NCBI RefSeq assembly: GCF_044597725.1
Contig: NZ_CP139003.1
Location: forward strand, 2,108,001 to 2,172,000
Length of the DNA: 64,000 nucleotides
From: Bermanella sp044597725
Lineage (GTDB): Bacteria; Pseudomonadota; Gammaproteobacteria; Pseudomonadales; Oceanobacteraceae
Direction of reading: 5' to 3'
The translations under genes and the position numbers were made by a program. Positions within the stretch are counted from its first letter, which is position 1. Each line of letters opens with the position of its first letter. Of the stretch, positions 52,266 through 60,934 are shown piece by piece. The notes under the pieces are model-generated. The model was not told the DNA's origin and made no database searches. It saw nothing but the letters and a program-made list of their open reading frames with translations.

Positions 52266-52526
52266 ATGGCTAAACCAAAAATTGAACACGTAGTTGCTCA
52301 AGTCACTCGTGGTTTTCGTATGCATGGCCAATCGGTATTTCCAGCTAAAAAAGACGATAAAGGCAAGGTGACGCCGAAAGTCGTTAAGCTAGAAAAGCGT
52401 TTTGCACTTCAGTTAGAAGCGGCTTCAAAGGTCGAAATATTAAAAGACCAAAAGACCAAAACCAATGCAGAGTTGCCGAAGCGCGAAATTGCGGATGATG
52501 ATTTCGAAGCGCTGGCAGAAGGCTAG
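52266..52526 (+). CDS. Hypothetical phage head protein (FI-like position)
   Basis: The 86 residues are basic and helical (KIEHVVAQVTRGFRMHGQSV, KVVKLEKRFALQLEAASKVE). The gene lies between capsid and the FII-like protein, where lambda has FI. No homology claim is made. Confidence 0.5.
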   Translation: MAKPKIEHVVAQVTRGFRMHGQSVFPAKKDDKGKVTPKVVKLEKRFALQLEAASKVEILKDQKTKTNAELPKREIADDDFEALAEG

Positions 52527-52536
52527 GGTGAAATAA

Positions 52537-52815
52537 ATGACCTTTAGTGATGATTTGGAAAACGATTTAGCCAATGTCTTTTATGAAGACTATAAAGACG
52601 AAGCTGTGATTGGTGCCGAACTTGTTAAGGGTCATTTAAGCGTGGGTGATAGTGCCTTTGGTATGGATGCCCAAGCCTATGTATTTGATGGTCCGGCAAG
52701 TCAGCTTGGTAATATTCGACGTGGTGACCAGCTGACAATAAGCGGCAACATTTACACAGTAGTACGGCCCGATTACTACGGGCACAGGACACTACTGATT
52801 TTGGATAAGAACTAA
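52537..52815 (+). CDS. Head-tail joining protein (FII-like)
   Basis: This is a 92-residue small beta protein (AVIGAELVKGHLSVGDSAFG, LGNIRRGDQLTISGNIYTVV) matching the lambda FII/Phage_attach family, which links the head to the tail. It overlaps the next gene by 1 nt. Confidence 0.75.
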   Translation: MTFSDDLENDLANVFYEDYKDEAVIGAELVKGHLSVGDSAFGMDAQAYVFDGPASQLGNIRRGDQLTISGNIYTVVRPDYYGHRTLLILDKN

Positions 52816-53411
52816 TGTTGCGCATCGATGAGCGAAACCTGAAGCTGCAAGTAGCAAAGCAGCGCAAAATGCTGGTATCGCTCAATGGTATGGATGTTAA
52901 TAGAGCCCAAAGTGCGGCATTAAATAAGACTGCTAAAAAGGCAAAGAGTATAACGTCTAAAAATACAGCAGCAAAAACCCTACTGGCTCAAAAGCATTTT
53001 AGAAAAAAGATAAGAATTAAAAACGCGACTGCACGGAAGCGCAGCGTGCTATTGCGTGTTGATACCAAAGGAATTCCTTTATCTAAGTTAAAGCCAAAAG
53101 AAGTGCCAGGTGGTGTTCAAGCTGGCAAGTTCTTGGTACCGGATGGCTTTATTGCTACCACAACACGTAAGCCAACAGGAAATACAAAAGGCCGGCAAAG
53201 TCCAGACTCTGCATTGGTTGGCAAAACTCATGTTTTCAAACGGAAGGGCAAAGGCCGTTACCCGATCAGAATGCAAGAGGTGAATATCCGGCCTGAGATA
53301 ACCAGGCAAACCCACCGAGCAGCCAATACGGTGATGGCGCGATATGCGGCTAATTATCTGCTTCACGAATATAACTGGCGAATCAAAAAGAAAATTGAGC
53401 GGATGGGATAA
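52815..53411 (+). CDS. Minor tail protein Z-like
   Basis: This is a 198-residue very basic protein (QSAALNKTAKKAKSITSKNT, LAQKHFRKKIRIKNATARKR) with the gpZ pattern of tail-completion proteins. It sits between FII- and U-like genes as in lambda and overlaps the next gene by 1 nt. Confidence 0.75.
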   Translation: MLRIDERNLKLQVAKQRKMLVSLNGMDVNRAQSAALNKTAKKAKSITSKNTAAKTLLAQKHFRKKIRIKNATARKRSVLLRVDTKGIPLSKLKPKEVPGGVQAGKFLVPDGFIATTTRKPTGNTKGRQSPDSALVGKTHVFKRKGKGRYPIRMQEVNIRPEITRQTHRAANTVMARYAANYLLHEYNWRIKKKIERMG

Positions 53412-53806
53412 TGACAACACGAAAGCAAATACGCGAAGCGGTTAAACAAAAAATCTCCAGCAATTTTAATCGCTGTGAAGCATATAACTTAGCCAGTGTG
53501 GATGAACGAGATTTCCCGTTGGCGTTAGCCTATATCGAAGCAGGTGAAACAACCGGCGATCATGATTCAGGTTATGAAAGCGAATCGCTTTTAATTATTG
53601 AGTGCTGGGACAAAGATTCACAAGACATTGATGCAAAGCTTGATTTGCTTTCGAACCAAGTCAATGCAGATTTAGAACAGGATGAAACGCTAGGCGGGTT
53701 ATTAGATGGCCTGACTAGAAACGGATTTTCTATTGAGCGCGACCCAGAAAGTTTTACTGGCTCAATCGCGTTAACTTACATAATTCATTATGAAGATGAG
53801 GATTAA
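53411..53806 (+). CDS. Minor tail protein U-like (tail terminator)
   Basis: This is a 131-residue acidic protein (QIREAVKQKISSNFNRCEAY, FSIERDPESFTGSIALTYII) with the pattern and position of gpU, which terminates tail tube growth. Confidence 0.75.
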   Translation: MTTRKQIREAVKQKISSNFNRCEAYNLASVDERDFPLALAYIEAGETTGDHDSGYESESLLIIECWDKDSQDIDAKLDLLSNQVNADLEQDETLGGLLDGLTRNGFSIERDPESFTGSIALTYIIHYEDED

Positions 53807-53808
53807 AT

Positions 53809-54237
53809 ATGAGTTTAGGTCGCCATGTAGGACTTCAGCGCTTTGATACGGATAGCGCAGAGCCAGATCAATATGAAACAATTACCGATGCAGTTGAAAT
53901 TTCTGGTATTGAGATGTCAGCGGATACTGTGGAAGATACCCCGTATGGCGCAAGCGAAAGTGACTTTCGTAGTTACGATTATGGCTTAAAAGATGCCGGT
54001 GAAACCACGCTGACCATTACCTACAAAAGTGGTAATGCACAGGCTGAATCATTGGTCGATGCATTTAATAATAGCACTATCGAAAAACTGCGTTTTGTAT
54101 TTCCTGCTGATATTGGCGTGACGTGGTCGTGTGATGCGTTAATTACATCTGTTGGTGTGCCAATGGGCAAAGGTGAAAAGCTTCGTAGAACGCTAACGGT
54201 TAAGTGGTCGGGTGAACCTGTAGAGGCTGCGATTTAA
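53809..54237 (+). CDS. Major tail tube protein
   Basis: This is a 142-residue tail tube (V-like) protein (SLGRHVGLQRFDTD, TPYGASESDFRSYDYGLKDA, KLRRTLTVKWSGEPVEAAI). It polymerises into the tail tube. The stop overlaps the G start by 1 nt. Confidence 0.82.
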   Translation: MSLGRHVGLQRFDTDSAEPDQYETITDAVEISGIEMSADTVEDTPYGASESDFRSYDYGLKDAGETTLTITYKSGNAQAESLVDAFNNSTIEKLRFVFPADIGVTWSCDALITSVGVPMGKGEKLRRTLTVKWSGEPVEAAI

Positions 54238-54677
54238 TGAAAGTTTTAATGTTTTTAAAGGCGCTTTTTATAGCGCCTTTTTTGTATCTGGTTGGTGGTA
54301 CGCTGCTTGGTAGGGCACCGTATTTTAAACACGCCAAGCGTAAAAAAGTAGGCTCATGGTGGCTAATTGAGCTAAGTGCAGCAGACCGTGAAAAGCTGCG
54401 AGAACTTGCTGCAAAAATTGCAGATATCGAAGATACGACTTCACGCGGCCAGACTTGGATTTATATGAAAATGCAAGTCATAGCTTCTTGTTCGGTGAAC
54501 CGACGCGGCTGGTATCTGTATGATCCGATGGACATTAAGCATTTAAATAAGCTTGCTGATTATCCTGGTCGATTGATCGAGGAGGCTTTGCAAGCGATTC
54601 ACGAATTAAATGATATGCCGTGGCTATTACCGCCTTCTTCAACACAAGACGAAGATGGTGAAGCGGTAAACCCCTAG
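54237..54677 (+). CDS. Tail assembly chaperone G-like protein
   Basis: This is a 146-residue protein starting MKVLMFLKALFIAPFLYLVG, with a helical core that helps load tape measure protein. It ends PPSSTQDEDGEAVNP at a stop directly after a slippery AAACCCC. In lambda, G is made alone or fused to T by -1 frameshift; the same is predicted here. Confidence 0.75.
   Translation: MKVLMFLKALFIAPFLYLVGGTLLGRAPYFKHAKRKKVGSWWLIELSAADREKLRELAAKIADIEDTTSRGQTWIYMKMQVIASCSVNRRGWYLYDPMDIKHLNKLADYPGRLIEEALQAIHELNDMPWLLPPSSTQDEDGEAVNP
54668..54674 (+). promoter_or_regulatory. Slippery heptamer for -1 frameshift (AAACCCC)
   Basis: In the G frame the codons read GTA-AAC-CCC-TAG, so A-AAC-CCC fits the canonical X-XXY-YYZ pattern. 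A -1 shift avoids the stop and enters the T frame at 54674, whose own upstream stop is at 54659. Confidence 0.75.
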
Positions 54678-54979
54678 AAGGCCAGCACGGGCGGCGCTTT
54701 GCATTCCGCTTGGCAGCTATGGTTGGTACGTGGGATGTAGATGCCATGCTGGCCGATATGCCTGCCAAGGTTTATGCGGAGTGGGAATACTTTTTTCAAC
54801 TAGAACCATTTGGTGCTTTGGTTGAAGAGTTGCGTGTAGGGCAACAATGCGCGTTGCTGGCCAATATCAATTCAACGAAAAGATTCAAGCCTGAAGATTT
54901 TCTAACCACCGTTACATACAACAAGCCTAAACAGTCACCAGAAAGCATGCTGGCGATTTTGCGTGGCTATAAGAGATAA
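54674..54979 (+). CDS. T part of the G-T frameshift tail chaperone (DUF4035-like)
   Basis: The frame after the shift reads LEGQHGRRFAFRLAAMVGTW, with AEWEYFFQLEPFG typical of the DUF4035/T region. It yields about 101 residues and a G-T fusion of about 247. An independent start at TTG 54710 would truncate the conserved part, so the fusion is preferred. The tape measure gene starts 3 nt after the stop. Confidence 0.72.
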   Translation, partial: LEGQHGRRFAFRLAAMVGTWDVDAMLADMPAKVYAEWEYFFQLEPFGALVEELRVGQQCALLANINSTKRFKPEDFLTTVTYNKPKQSPESMLAILRGYKR

Positions 54980-54982
54980 GTC

Positions 54983-57070
54983 ATGGGTCGATCAACCGAG
55001 TTAAAAGTCCGCTTGACGGGTGACAGTAAAAGTTATTCGAGCGCGGTATTTAAAGGCGTGGCGGCAAATGATGCGTTTAATCGCAGCGTTACAGGTGTCA
55101 ATAAGGGTTTAACCGCCATTGATGGGCCGCTTAATGGTATAGCTGGGCGCTTCTCTGCCATAAGTAGTTTGGCGGTAGGTAGTGCAGCTGGCTTTACATT
55201 GTTTGGCGCTGCGGTTGCCGGTGCATCGTTCATGATGGTCAGCGCCGTTAGGGCTCATGATGAATTTAACCTTCGCAATCAAAAAACCGAGGCTCTACTA
55301 AAAGCAACTGGCTTTGCGGCTGGTTTTACTTCGCAGCAGTTAGATGAGATGGCCAAGTCGTTGGCACTCAATACGCTAGCCAGTGTTGAGGGTATAAAAG
55401 ACGCACAAAATGTGTTGCTGACTTTTAAAAGTGTTTCGGGTGGTGTTTTTGAAGAGGCGATAGAGCTATCCCAAGACTTAGCTGCAGTTATGGGATCGGA
55501 TGCTAAAAGTGCGGCCATGCAACTGGGTAAAGCGCTGGAAAGCCCGACGCAAGGCATGACAGCGCTTAGGCGATCTGGCGTATCGTTTACGCAATCTGAG
55601 CGCGAAATGATTAAGGCAATGGAAGATGCTGGTGAAGTAGCCGATGCGCAGCGATACATCCTAGATACATTGCGTTCTCAAATTGGCGGTGCCGGTTCAG
55701 CTGAAGGTGATGGGACTGTTGTTGGTGCTATCGACTCAATGAGTCAGCACTGGCAAGAGCTAAAGATTAACGTAGCTGATAGTTCTGGCGCAGCGGCAGG
55801 TGCAACCAATTTATTTAATGCGATTAGTAATGGCATAGCGTCAATCAATCAGGACTTATGGCCAGATGATGAACGCCGTATGCAAGAGTTGGCGGCTCAG
55901 CGTATGGAGTTAAAGGCAGAACTTGCAAGTTTAAGTAAGGGTGATCACACAGGTTTTGTTTCTTTATTGGTGGGTACAGATTCTGAGTTCTTGAATGTGA
56001 ATAGAGCGCTTGATTCTGTTACCAAAGAGATGCGCGAAATTCAGGATCGTCAGAAAAAACGCATTCTAGAGGAGCAAGCAGCAGCTGAAGCGGCAAAACA
56101 AAAAGAGCTTAAGCGACAAGATGAATTGCGTGCTGCAACGGCAGAGCGTGATGCGGAAGAACAAGCAAGGATTCAAGAAAAAGATGCTGCAAATTTAGCG
56201 GCTCTAGAAATGAAGTTTGCCTCAGAAGAAGAAAAAACAGAACTTCATTTGCAAAAGCATTTAGATCGCATTGCCCAGTGGCAGCTTAGCGAACAAGAAA
56301 TCAAAGCGCGTGGTTTTGAATCCATGGCCGAACTGCAAGAGCATTATCGTGCCATGGCATACGAAAAGTACGATGCTGATCTACTCAAGATAGAGCAACG
56401 CCAGCTCGAATCAGAATTAGAAAAAACCAAGATTCAAGAAGAGCAAGCCAAAAAGCGCGCTGATGCTGAAAAAGCAAGTCGACGTGATGTGCTTAATGCA
56501 TATTCAAAGACATCCGGTGAATTCCTAGAAATGATGGAAGAATCGGGTGATAAGCAGAATGCAATTTATAAAATTCTATTTGCATCACAGCAAGCGGCAC
56601 AGGTGGCTATGACTATCGCTAATGCTGAAACAGCAGCAGCGGCTGTCACGGCTCGAGAAGCGCCAGTCATGGGCTTGGGTGCAGTGGCGGCAGGTAGTGT
56701 TGTACGCGGTTTGGGCTATGCCAGTGCGGGTATCATCGCTGGACAGGCAATAGCCGGTATCGCTCATGGTGGCATGGGCTACATTCCTGAAGAAAGTACC
56801 TATCTACTGCAAAAAGGCGAAGGTGTTCTGTCACCTAAACAAAACGCCGAAGTCCAGAGAATGGCTCAGGACTTCAATGCTGGAAAGAGTTCAGTAAACC
56901 CCGTTGTTGTGAATTTGATCGAAGATAACAGCAAAGCGGGTCAAGTTGTTGAGTCTCAAGGTGCAAATGGTGAACAAATGATTGATGTGTTTGTGGCCAA
57001 TATCCGCGAGGGTGGCGCAGCATCGCAGCAGTTAGAAAATACATACGGTTTACAAAGGCAGGGTAGGTAA
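54983..57070 (+). CDS. Tail tape measure protein
   Basis: This is a 695-residue protein with an Ala-rich N-terminal half (GAAVAGASFMMVSAVRAHDE). A central long coiled coil lies at about 340-510 (RDAEEQARIQEKDAANLAAL), followed by hydrophobic segments (AVAAGSVVRGLGYASAGIIA) near the end. It sets tail length; the modest size suggests a short-to-medium siphovirus tail. Confidence 0.88.
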   Translation: MGRSTELKVRLTGDSKSYSSAVFKGVAANDAFNRSVTGVNKGLTAIDGPLNGIAGRFSAISSLAVGSAAGFTLFGAAVAGASFMMVSAVRAHDEFNLRNQKTEALLKATGFAAGFTSQQLDEMAKSLALNTLASVEGIKDAQNVLLTFKSVSGGVFEEAIELSQDLAAVMGSDAKSAAMQLGKALESPTQGMTALRRSGVSFTQSEREMIKAMEDAGEVADAQRYILDTLRSQIGGAGSAEGDGTVVGAIDSMSQHWQELKINVADSSGAAAGATNLFNAISNGIASINQDLWPDDERRMQELAAQRMELKAELASLSKGDHTGFVSLLVGTDSEFLNVNRALDSVTKEMREIQDRQKKRILEEQAAAEAAKQKELKRQDELRAATAERDAEEQARIQEKDAANLAALEMKFASEEEKTELHLQKHLDRIAQWQLSEQEIKARGFESMAELQEHYRAMAYEKYDADLLKIEQRQLESELEKTKIQEEQAKKRADAEKASRRDVLNAYSKTSGEFLEMMEESGDKQNAIYKILFASQQAAQVAMTIANAETAAAAVTAREAPVMGLGAVAAGSVVRGLGYASAGIIAGQAIAGIAHGGMGYIPEESTYLLQKGEGVLSPKQNAEVQRMAQDFNAGKSSVNPVVVNLIEDNSKAGQVVESQGANGEQMIDVFVANIREGGAASQQLENTYGLQRQGR

Positions 57071-57528
57071 TGGCGTTAGTTAAATGGCCTTCGCAATTGC
57101 CACTGCCACAACTTAGTGGGCATGGATATACACCAGGCAAACGCCTAATCGAAACAAGAATGGATTCCGGCACGAGCCGATTTCGACGCAAGTTTTCGAA
57201 TGTGCATGACAAAATGTCCGCTCGTTTCCTAATGACAAATGACCAAGCAGCATTTTTTGAGGGATGGTTTAAATATGCACTCAATGATGGTGCTAACTGG
57301 TTTGTCATGCCTATCAAAACCCCTATGGGTTTGATAGATCATGAGGTTCACATTAAAGAAATGGGTAAGCCATTTAAGGCACTAGGGAATCGTTTGTGGC
57401 AGGTCGATATCGAAATTCTTCTTAGGTTTAGGCAAGTAGTTACTGAGGAAGTAATAGTTAACTCATCAGTTGACCTCAAGAAGTTTGTGTCTCTATTAGA
57501 CGACGAAATGAAAGACTATAAGGCTTAA
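57070..57528 (+). CDS. Phage tail protein, minor
   Basis: The 152 residues (YTPGKRLIETRMDSGTSRFR, ARFLMTNDQAAFFEGWFKYA) form a beta-rich protein found after the tape measure gene in many siphophages. It probably belongs to the distal tail. No enzymatic motif is seen. It overlaps the tape measure stop by 1 nt. Confidence 0.65.
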   Translation: MALVKWPSQLPLPQLSGHGYTPGKRLIETRMDSGTSRFRRKFSNVHDKMSARFLMTNDQAAFFEGWFKYALNDGANWFVMPIKTPMGLIDHEVHIKEMGKPFKALGNRLWQVDIEILLRFRQVVTEEVIVNSSVDLKKFVSLLDDEMKDYKA

Positions 57529-57530
57529 TC

Positions 57531-59393
57531 ATGAGTAACTATTTTCAACTTATATCGGATCTAGACGAGTTAATTCGTCAGTTTCAAGCAATTGTTAGCG
57601 GGGGGGAGTCTGATCTTGTTTTAACGGATCACGGATACAAGCCATCCATACAAAAAGCAATATTTGATAACCTAGAGTATTTGCAGACCCTTGTTCAGGG
57701 TGGGTTGGCTTTTGAGACTTACGCTCAGATGAAATTGGATGATACTCAATCAATAGATACTCTGGCACGGGTTTGGAATGATCCAAAGGTAGATCTGAAC
57801 GGTTTGTATGGTTGGAATGGTGTGGACTGGATTCGCTCGCCTATGGATTCCGTTTCGAATGTCAATTCGAAACTTAAGTATCTGCCCGAACAAAGCGCCT
57901 CCGTTGCACTAAAAAATATTTATGAAGACGGCCTTGAAAGCTATATTCCTAGTAACCTCGATGCTGTAATTCCTATTGTAAAAGATCTAAATGATAATGT
58001 CCTTATCGGTATTGATGGGCTGGGCAGGATCAATTTTGATATGAACCCGAGCTCAGCGATTAAGAGTCTTAGTAGAATAGCGGGTCCAGAATTATCACAA
58101 GTTGATGAATCAGAGTCAGACGGGTTGGCCTTCGCAGTAGTTGATAATGAACAAAAGATTGCCTTGGCAGTAAGTAGCAAAGGGGATTTAATTTTCAATA
58201 AGGCCGCGGATAATTTTGGCCTGAATCAGTTCAATTTACCTATATTGCATCACCTCATAATGGACGGTCAGAGTCAGGCATCAGGTCAGGCTGCAATTCC
58301 TCAATTAACTGAACTTAGTGATGGACGTTACAACTGGCCATTGATGCCTGATGGAGGAGTTAACGATTATGATTTTTCCACTGTTATTCCTCTTGCTGAA
58401 AATAACTATGAAACACCGTGTGCAGGTTTTGCGCTGGGAGCTCTTGATCGAATTCAGGCGCCTCAGGGAGTGTTCAATTGGCGAATAGGTGTATCGAATT
58501 CAGGTGTTGGAGGTACACAAATAAGGTTGTTTTCAAAGGGGCAGTCGCAATACTTTAGATTCTTTGCTCATATCCAATCAATGGTTAAATCAGCAGATAG
58601 TATTTCAATGGGTTATGAAGTGCATGGTTACGCTTGGCTGCAAGGCGGAACAGATATGAATAATGGCACAACCTACTCTGACTACAAGAATGACCTGATT
58701 GCATTGCGATTTGATCGGCAAGAGGAATTAAAAACCATTCTTCAGAATACGAGTGTGGACTTGCATTGTTTCACATGGCAAAACGGCGCTAGAAACTGGG
58801 TTAATAATATTGATGTCCCTAACGCGCAAAGAGATGCTGCAAATGAGGACGATCGTATTCATCTTGTGTGTCCAAGCTATTTCTTTGAATTTGTGGATTC
58901 TGTTCATCTTACCAATATAAGTAGCAAGTGGATTGGTATGTATATGGGTCAGGCATACAGAAAGGTTGTTTTAGAGGGCAAAAAGGTGTTTCCACTTCAG
59001 CCCGATTCTGTAGATTACTCAAATCAAGAGTTGAATATACAATTTTCTGTTCCGCATCCTCCGTTAGAGTTCGACACCGATTTGCTTGTGGATGTTGGTG
59101 ATCAGGGTTTTATCGTGACAGATGATCTTGGGGATGTGGGAATATCTGCGATTTCCATACATGAAGGAGTTCGTGTCCAACTTCAACTTGGGCGACCTTT
59201 GAGCTCTGGTGGAAAGGTAAGTTACGGACGGAAATTTACAGGGAGTGGTTCAGCAGAAAGTGGTGATCATTGTCGCGGCCACCTCAGAGACAGTGCAGGA
59301 TATACAAACGTATATAAAGCAACAGAAGATGGTCATTACAGAGATTTACCACTTCACAACTGGTGTGTCATTTTTGAATTAAGTGTTAGTTGA
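57531..59393 (+). CDS. Tail fibre with SGNH hydrolase / sialate O-acetylesterase-like domain
   Basis: This is a 620-residue protein. A tail-attached N-terminal part (about 1-235) precedes an SGNH-type hydrolase: the catalytic serine block is MDGQSQASGQ (Ser248), the oxyanion-type block YAWLQGGTDMNNG, and the Asp-x-x-His block DSVHLT (Asp456, His459). C-terminal beta-rich residues follow. It likely deacetylates a polysaccharide receptor on the host surface; the substrate is inferred. Confidence 0.75.
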   Translation: MSNYFQLISDLDELIRQFQAIVSGGESDLVLTDHGYKPSIQKAIFDNLEYLQTLVQGGLAFETYAQMKLDDTQSIDTLARVWNDPKVDLNGLYGWNGVDWIRSPMDSVSNVNSKLKYLPEQSASVALKNIYEDGLESYIPSNLDAVIPIVKDLNDNVLIGIDGLGRINFDMNPSSAIKSLSRIAGPELSQVDESESDGLAFAVVDNEQKIALAVSSKGDLIFNKAADNFGLNQFNLPILHHLIMDGQSQASGQAAIPQLTELSDGRYNWPLMPDGGVNDYDFSTVIPLAENNYETPCAGFALGALDRIQAPQGVFNWRIGVSNSGVGGTQIRLFSKGQSQYFRFFAHIQSMVKSADSISMGYEVHGYAWLQGGTDMNNGTTYSDYKNDLIALRFDRQEELKTILQNTSVDLHCFTWQNGARNWVNNIDVPNAQRDAANEDDRIHLVCPSYFFEFVDSVHLTNISSKWIGMYMGQAYRKVVLEGKKVFPLQPDSVDYSNQELNIQFSVPHPPLEFDTDLLVDVGDQGFIVTDDLGDVGISAISIHEGVRVQLQLGRPLSSGGKVSYGRKFTGSGSAESGDHCRGHLRDSAGYTNVYKATEDGHYRDLPLHNWCVIFELSVS

Positions 59394-59403
59394 GGAAAAG
59401 CGA

Positions 59404-60024
59404 ATGATTGTTTTAGCTGTCGATAGTACTTTTGATAACCCGTTTTTGCCTAAGTTGAGAGGAAAATATCCAGACAAACCCTTTGGTGAAATAAAAATTG
59501 ACTTTGGGAATAAAACCTATAGCGATGCTAGCTGGCAAAAAATCTGTCCAGTATCAGGGGTTGCCGATGATACCGCCCCACCTATTGCACCTGTTGCGCT
59601 TGTAAATGCATCCGGTGTTGAAACCAATATGGTGCTTAGTTCAGCAGAAGGCTGGCGTTATGGTGGTAATGGTCCAGATACATCTGTAGGTTTTCCTGAT
59701 AATCTCGGATCCGATTATATTTATATTGGTGACAGTGCGGGTGGGGCTGAGTTTTACGATGTGGATCTTTATATAGACGGGCTATCAAAAAAGAAACTGT
59801 ATAACCTAGAGATTTTTGCGTCAAGGACCACTTCCACCGATAAGCGGGTGGGATACTACACGGCAAATGGTGTTTATGGTTCATTAGATGCGGCGGATAA
59901 TATCGAGAATACGCTTTTGCTTGAAAATATTGCTGCAGATGAAATGGGAAGATTAACGCTGAATGTGAAGACCTTGGACAGTAATTTTGCTTATCTGAAT
60001 GCTATAGTTCTTCGAGAATCCTAA
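59404..60024 (+). CDS. Hypothetical phage tail protein, beta-rich
   Basis: The 206 residues from MIVLAVDSTFDNPFLP (GAGGAAAAGCG ribosome-binding site) read as a jelly-roll-like beta fold (YGGNGPDTSVGFPDNLGSDY, SRTTSTDKRVGYYTANGVYG). This suggests carbohydrate binding beside the esterase-type fibre. No family is confirmed. Confidence 0.55.
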   Translation: MIVLAVDSTFDNPFLPKLRGKYPDKPFGEIKIDFGNKTYSDASWQKICPVSGVADDTAPPIAPVALVNASGVETNMVLSSAEGWRYGGNGPDTSVGFPDNLGSDYIYIGDSAGGAEFYDVDLYIDGLSKKKLYNLEIFASRTTSTDKRVGYYTANGVYGSLDAADNIENTLLLENIAADEMGRLTLNVKTLDSNFAYLNAIVLRES

Positions 60025-60521
60025 TGTCTCAAGTACTCCAAACCGTCTACGCCTCCGCCCCATCTGATCAAATCATTCACCATACCCTAGAACTCCAGCA
60101 CGCTACCTTTCCCAATGGTGCGCTACGTTGGGTTCAGGGGTTTGAGAGTGAAATGCTAGGATTGGAGAACAACGGTGGCGTTGTTCAATTCACTGCCATG
60201 GGCTTTGGTGTGTCGCTGCCTAAGCGATCCGTTCGCGGCAATCAGGACATTCAATTTCAAATTGATAATGTCACTGGTGAGGCGCTTCAATATTTGAATA
60301 GCGCCTTGGATGCAGGCGGTAAGATTCCGGTCGTATATCGTGCATATTTATCGAGTGATAAAAGCCAGCCTGCTGAAACTCCGGTTGTTATGACGGCCAC
60401 CAATATGGGTGCTGATTATAATTCGGTGCAAGTAATTGCAGACTTTCATGACTTTCTTAATAAAGCATGGCCTAGCAAACGCTATACCCCTCAATTCGCC
60501 CCCGGTCTTAAGTATCTATAA
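60024..60521 (+). CDS. DUF1833 tail protein (L-like position)
   Basis: This is a 165-residue protein with the DUF1833 pattern (HTLELQHATFPNGALRWVQG, IQFQIDNVTGEALQYLNSAL). It sits between fibre and NlpC genes as a distal tail component. Confidence 0.78.
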   Translation: MSQVLQTVYASAPSDQIIHHTLELQHATFPNGALRWVQGFESEMLGLENNGGVVQFTAMGFGVSLPKRSVRGNQDIQFQIDNVTGEALQYLNSALDAGGKIPVVYRAYLSSDKSQPAETPVVMTATNMGADYNSVQVIADFHDFLNKAWPSKRYTPQFAPGLKYL

Positions 60522-60523
60522 AT

Positions 60524-60931
60524 ATGAACTTTGAAAAATATTTAACTGTACCGTATATAGACGGTGGCAGAGATGTGTCTATTGGTGTCGATTGCTGGGG
60601 TATGGTTCGACATGTTCTACATGAAGTATTTGACAAGCCGCTACTCGAAAGCTTTTCCGGGATCACTCGATCATCGCCTAGTCTAATGACCGCAGGGTAC
60701 CGTGAATCAGTTAGTGCTTTTTCTTTATGCAAACCAAAGGTCGGAGCAGTAGCATGTTGCTTTTATTCAGATAGCGAAGGAAAGCAAATTCTTCATCACG
60801 TTGGGCTTTGCATCAACGACCATCAAGTGCTCCATACGAGCAGCAAAAAAGGTGCGGACATTGCCAGTGTTCGGGCATTCAAACGACTAGCTGCCGATGT
60901 TCGATTTTACGAGTACATAGGATCAAATTAG
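60524..60931 (+). CDS. NlpC/P60-type tail peptidase (K-like)
   Basis: This is a 135-residue protein with the NlpC/P60 triad: Cys24 in VDCWGMV, His91/His92 in LHHVGLCI, and His104 in VLHTSSK. It probably cleaves peptidoglycan during DNA entry. It is located as lambda K, directly before the J-like gene. Confidence 0.82.
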   Translation: MNFEKYLTVPYIDGGRDVSIGVDCWGMVRHVLHEVFDKPLLESFSGITRSSPSLMTAGYRESVSAFSLCKPKVGAVACCFYSDSEGKQILHHVGLCINDHQVLHTSSKKGADIASVRAFKRLAADVRFYEYIGSN

Positions 60932-60934
60932 ACC

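Noticed and set aside
54710..54979. T protein as an independent gene from TTG 54710
   Set aside because: No good ribosome-binding site; conserved residues upstream and the slippery site favour a frameshift product.
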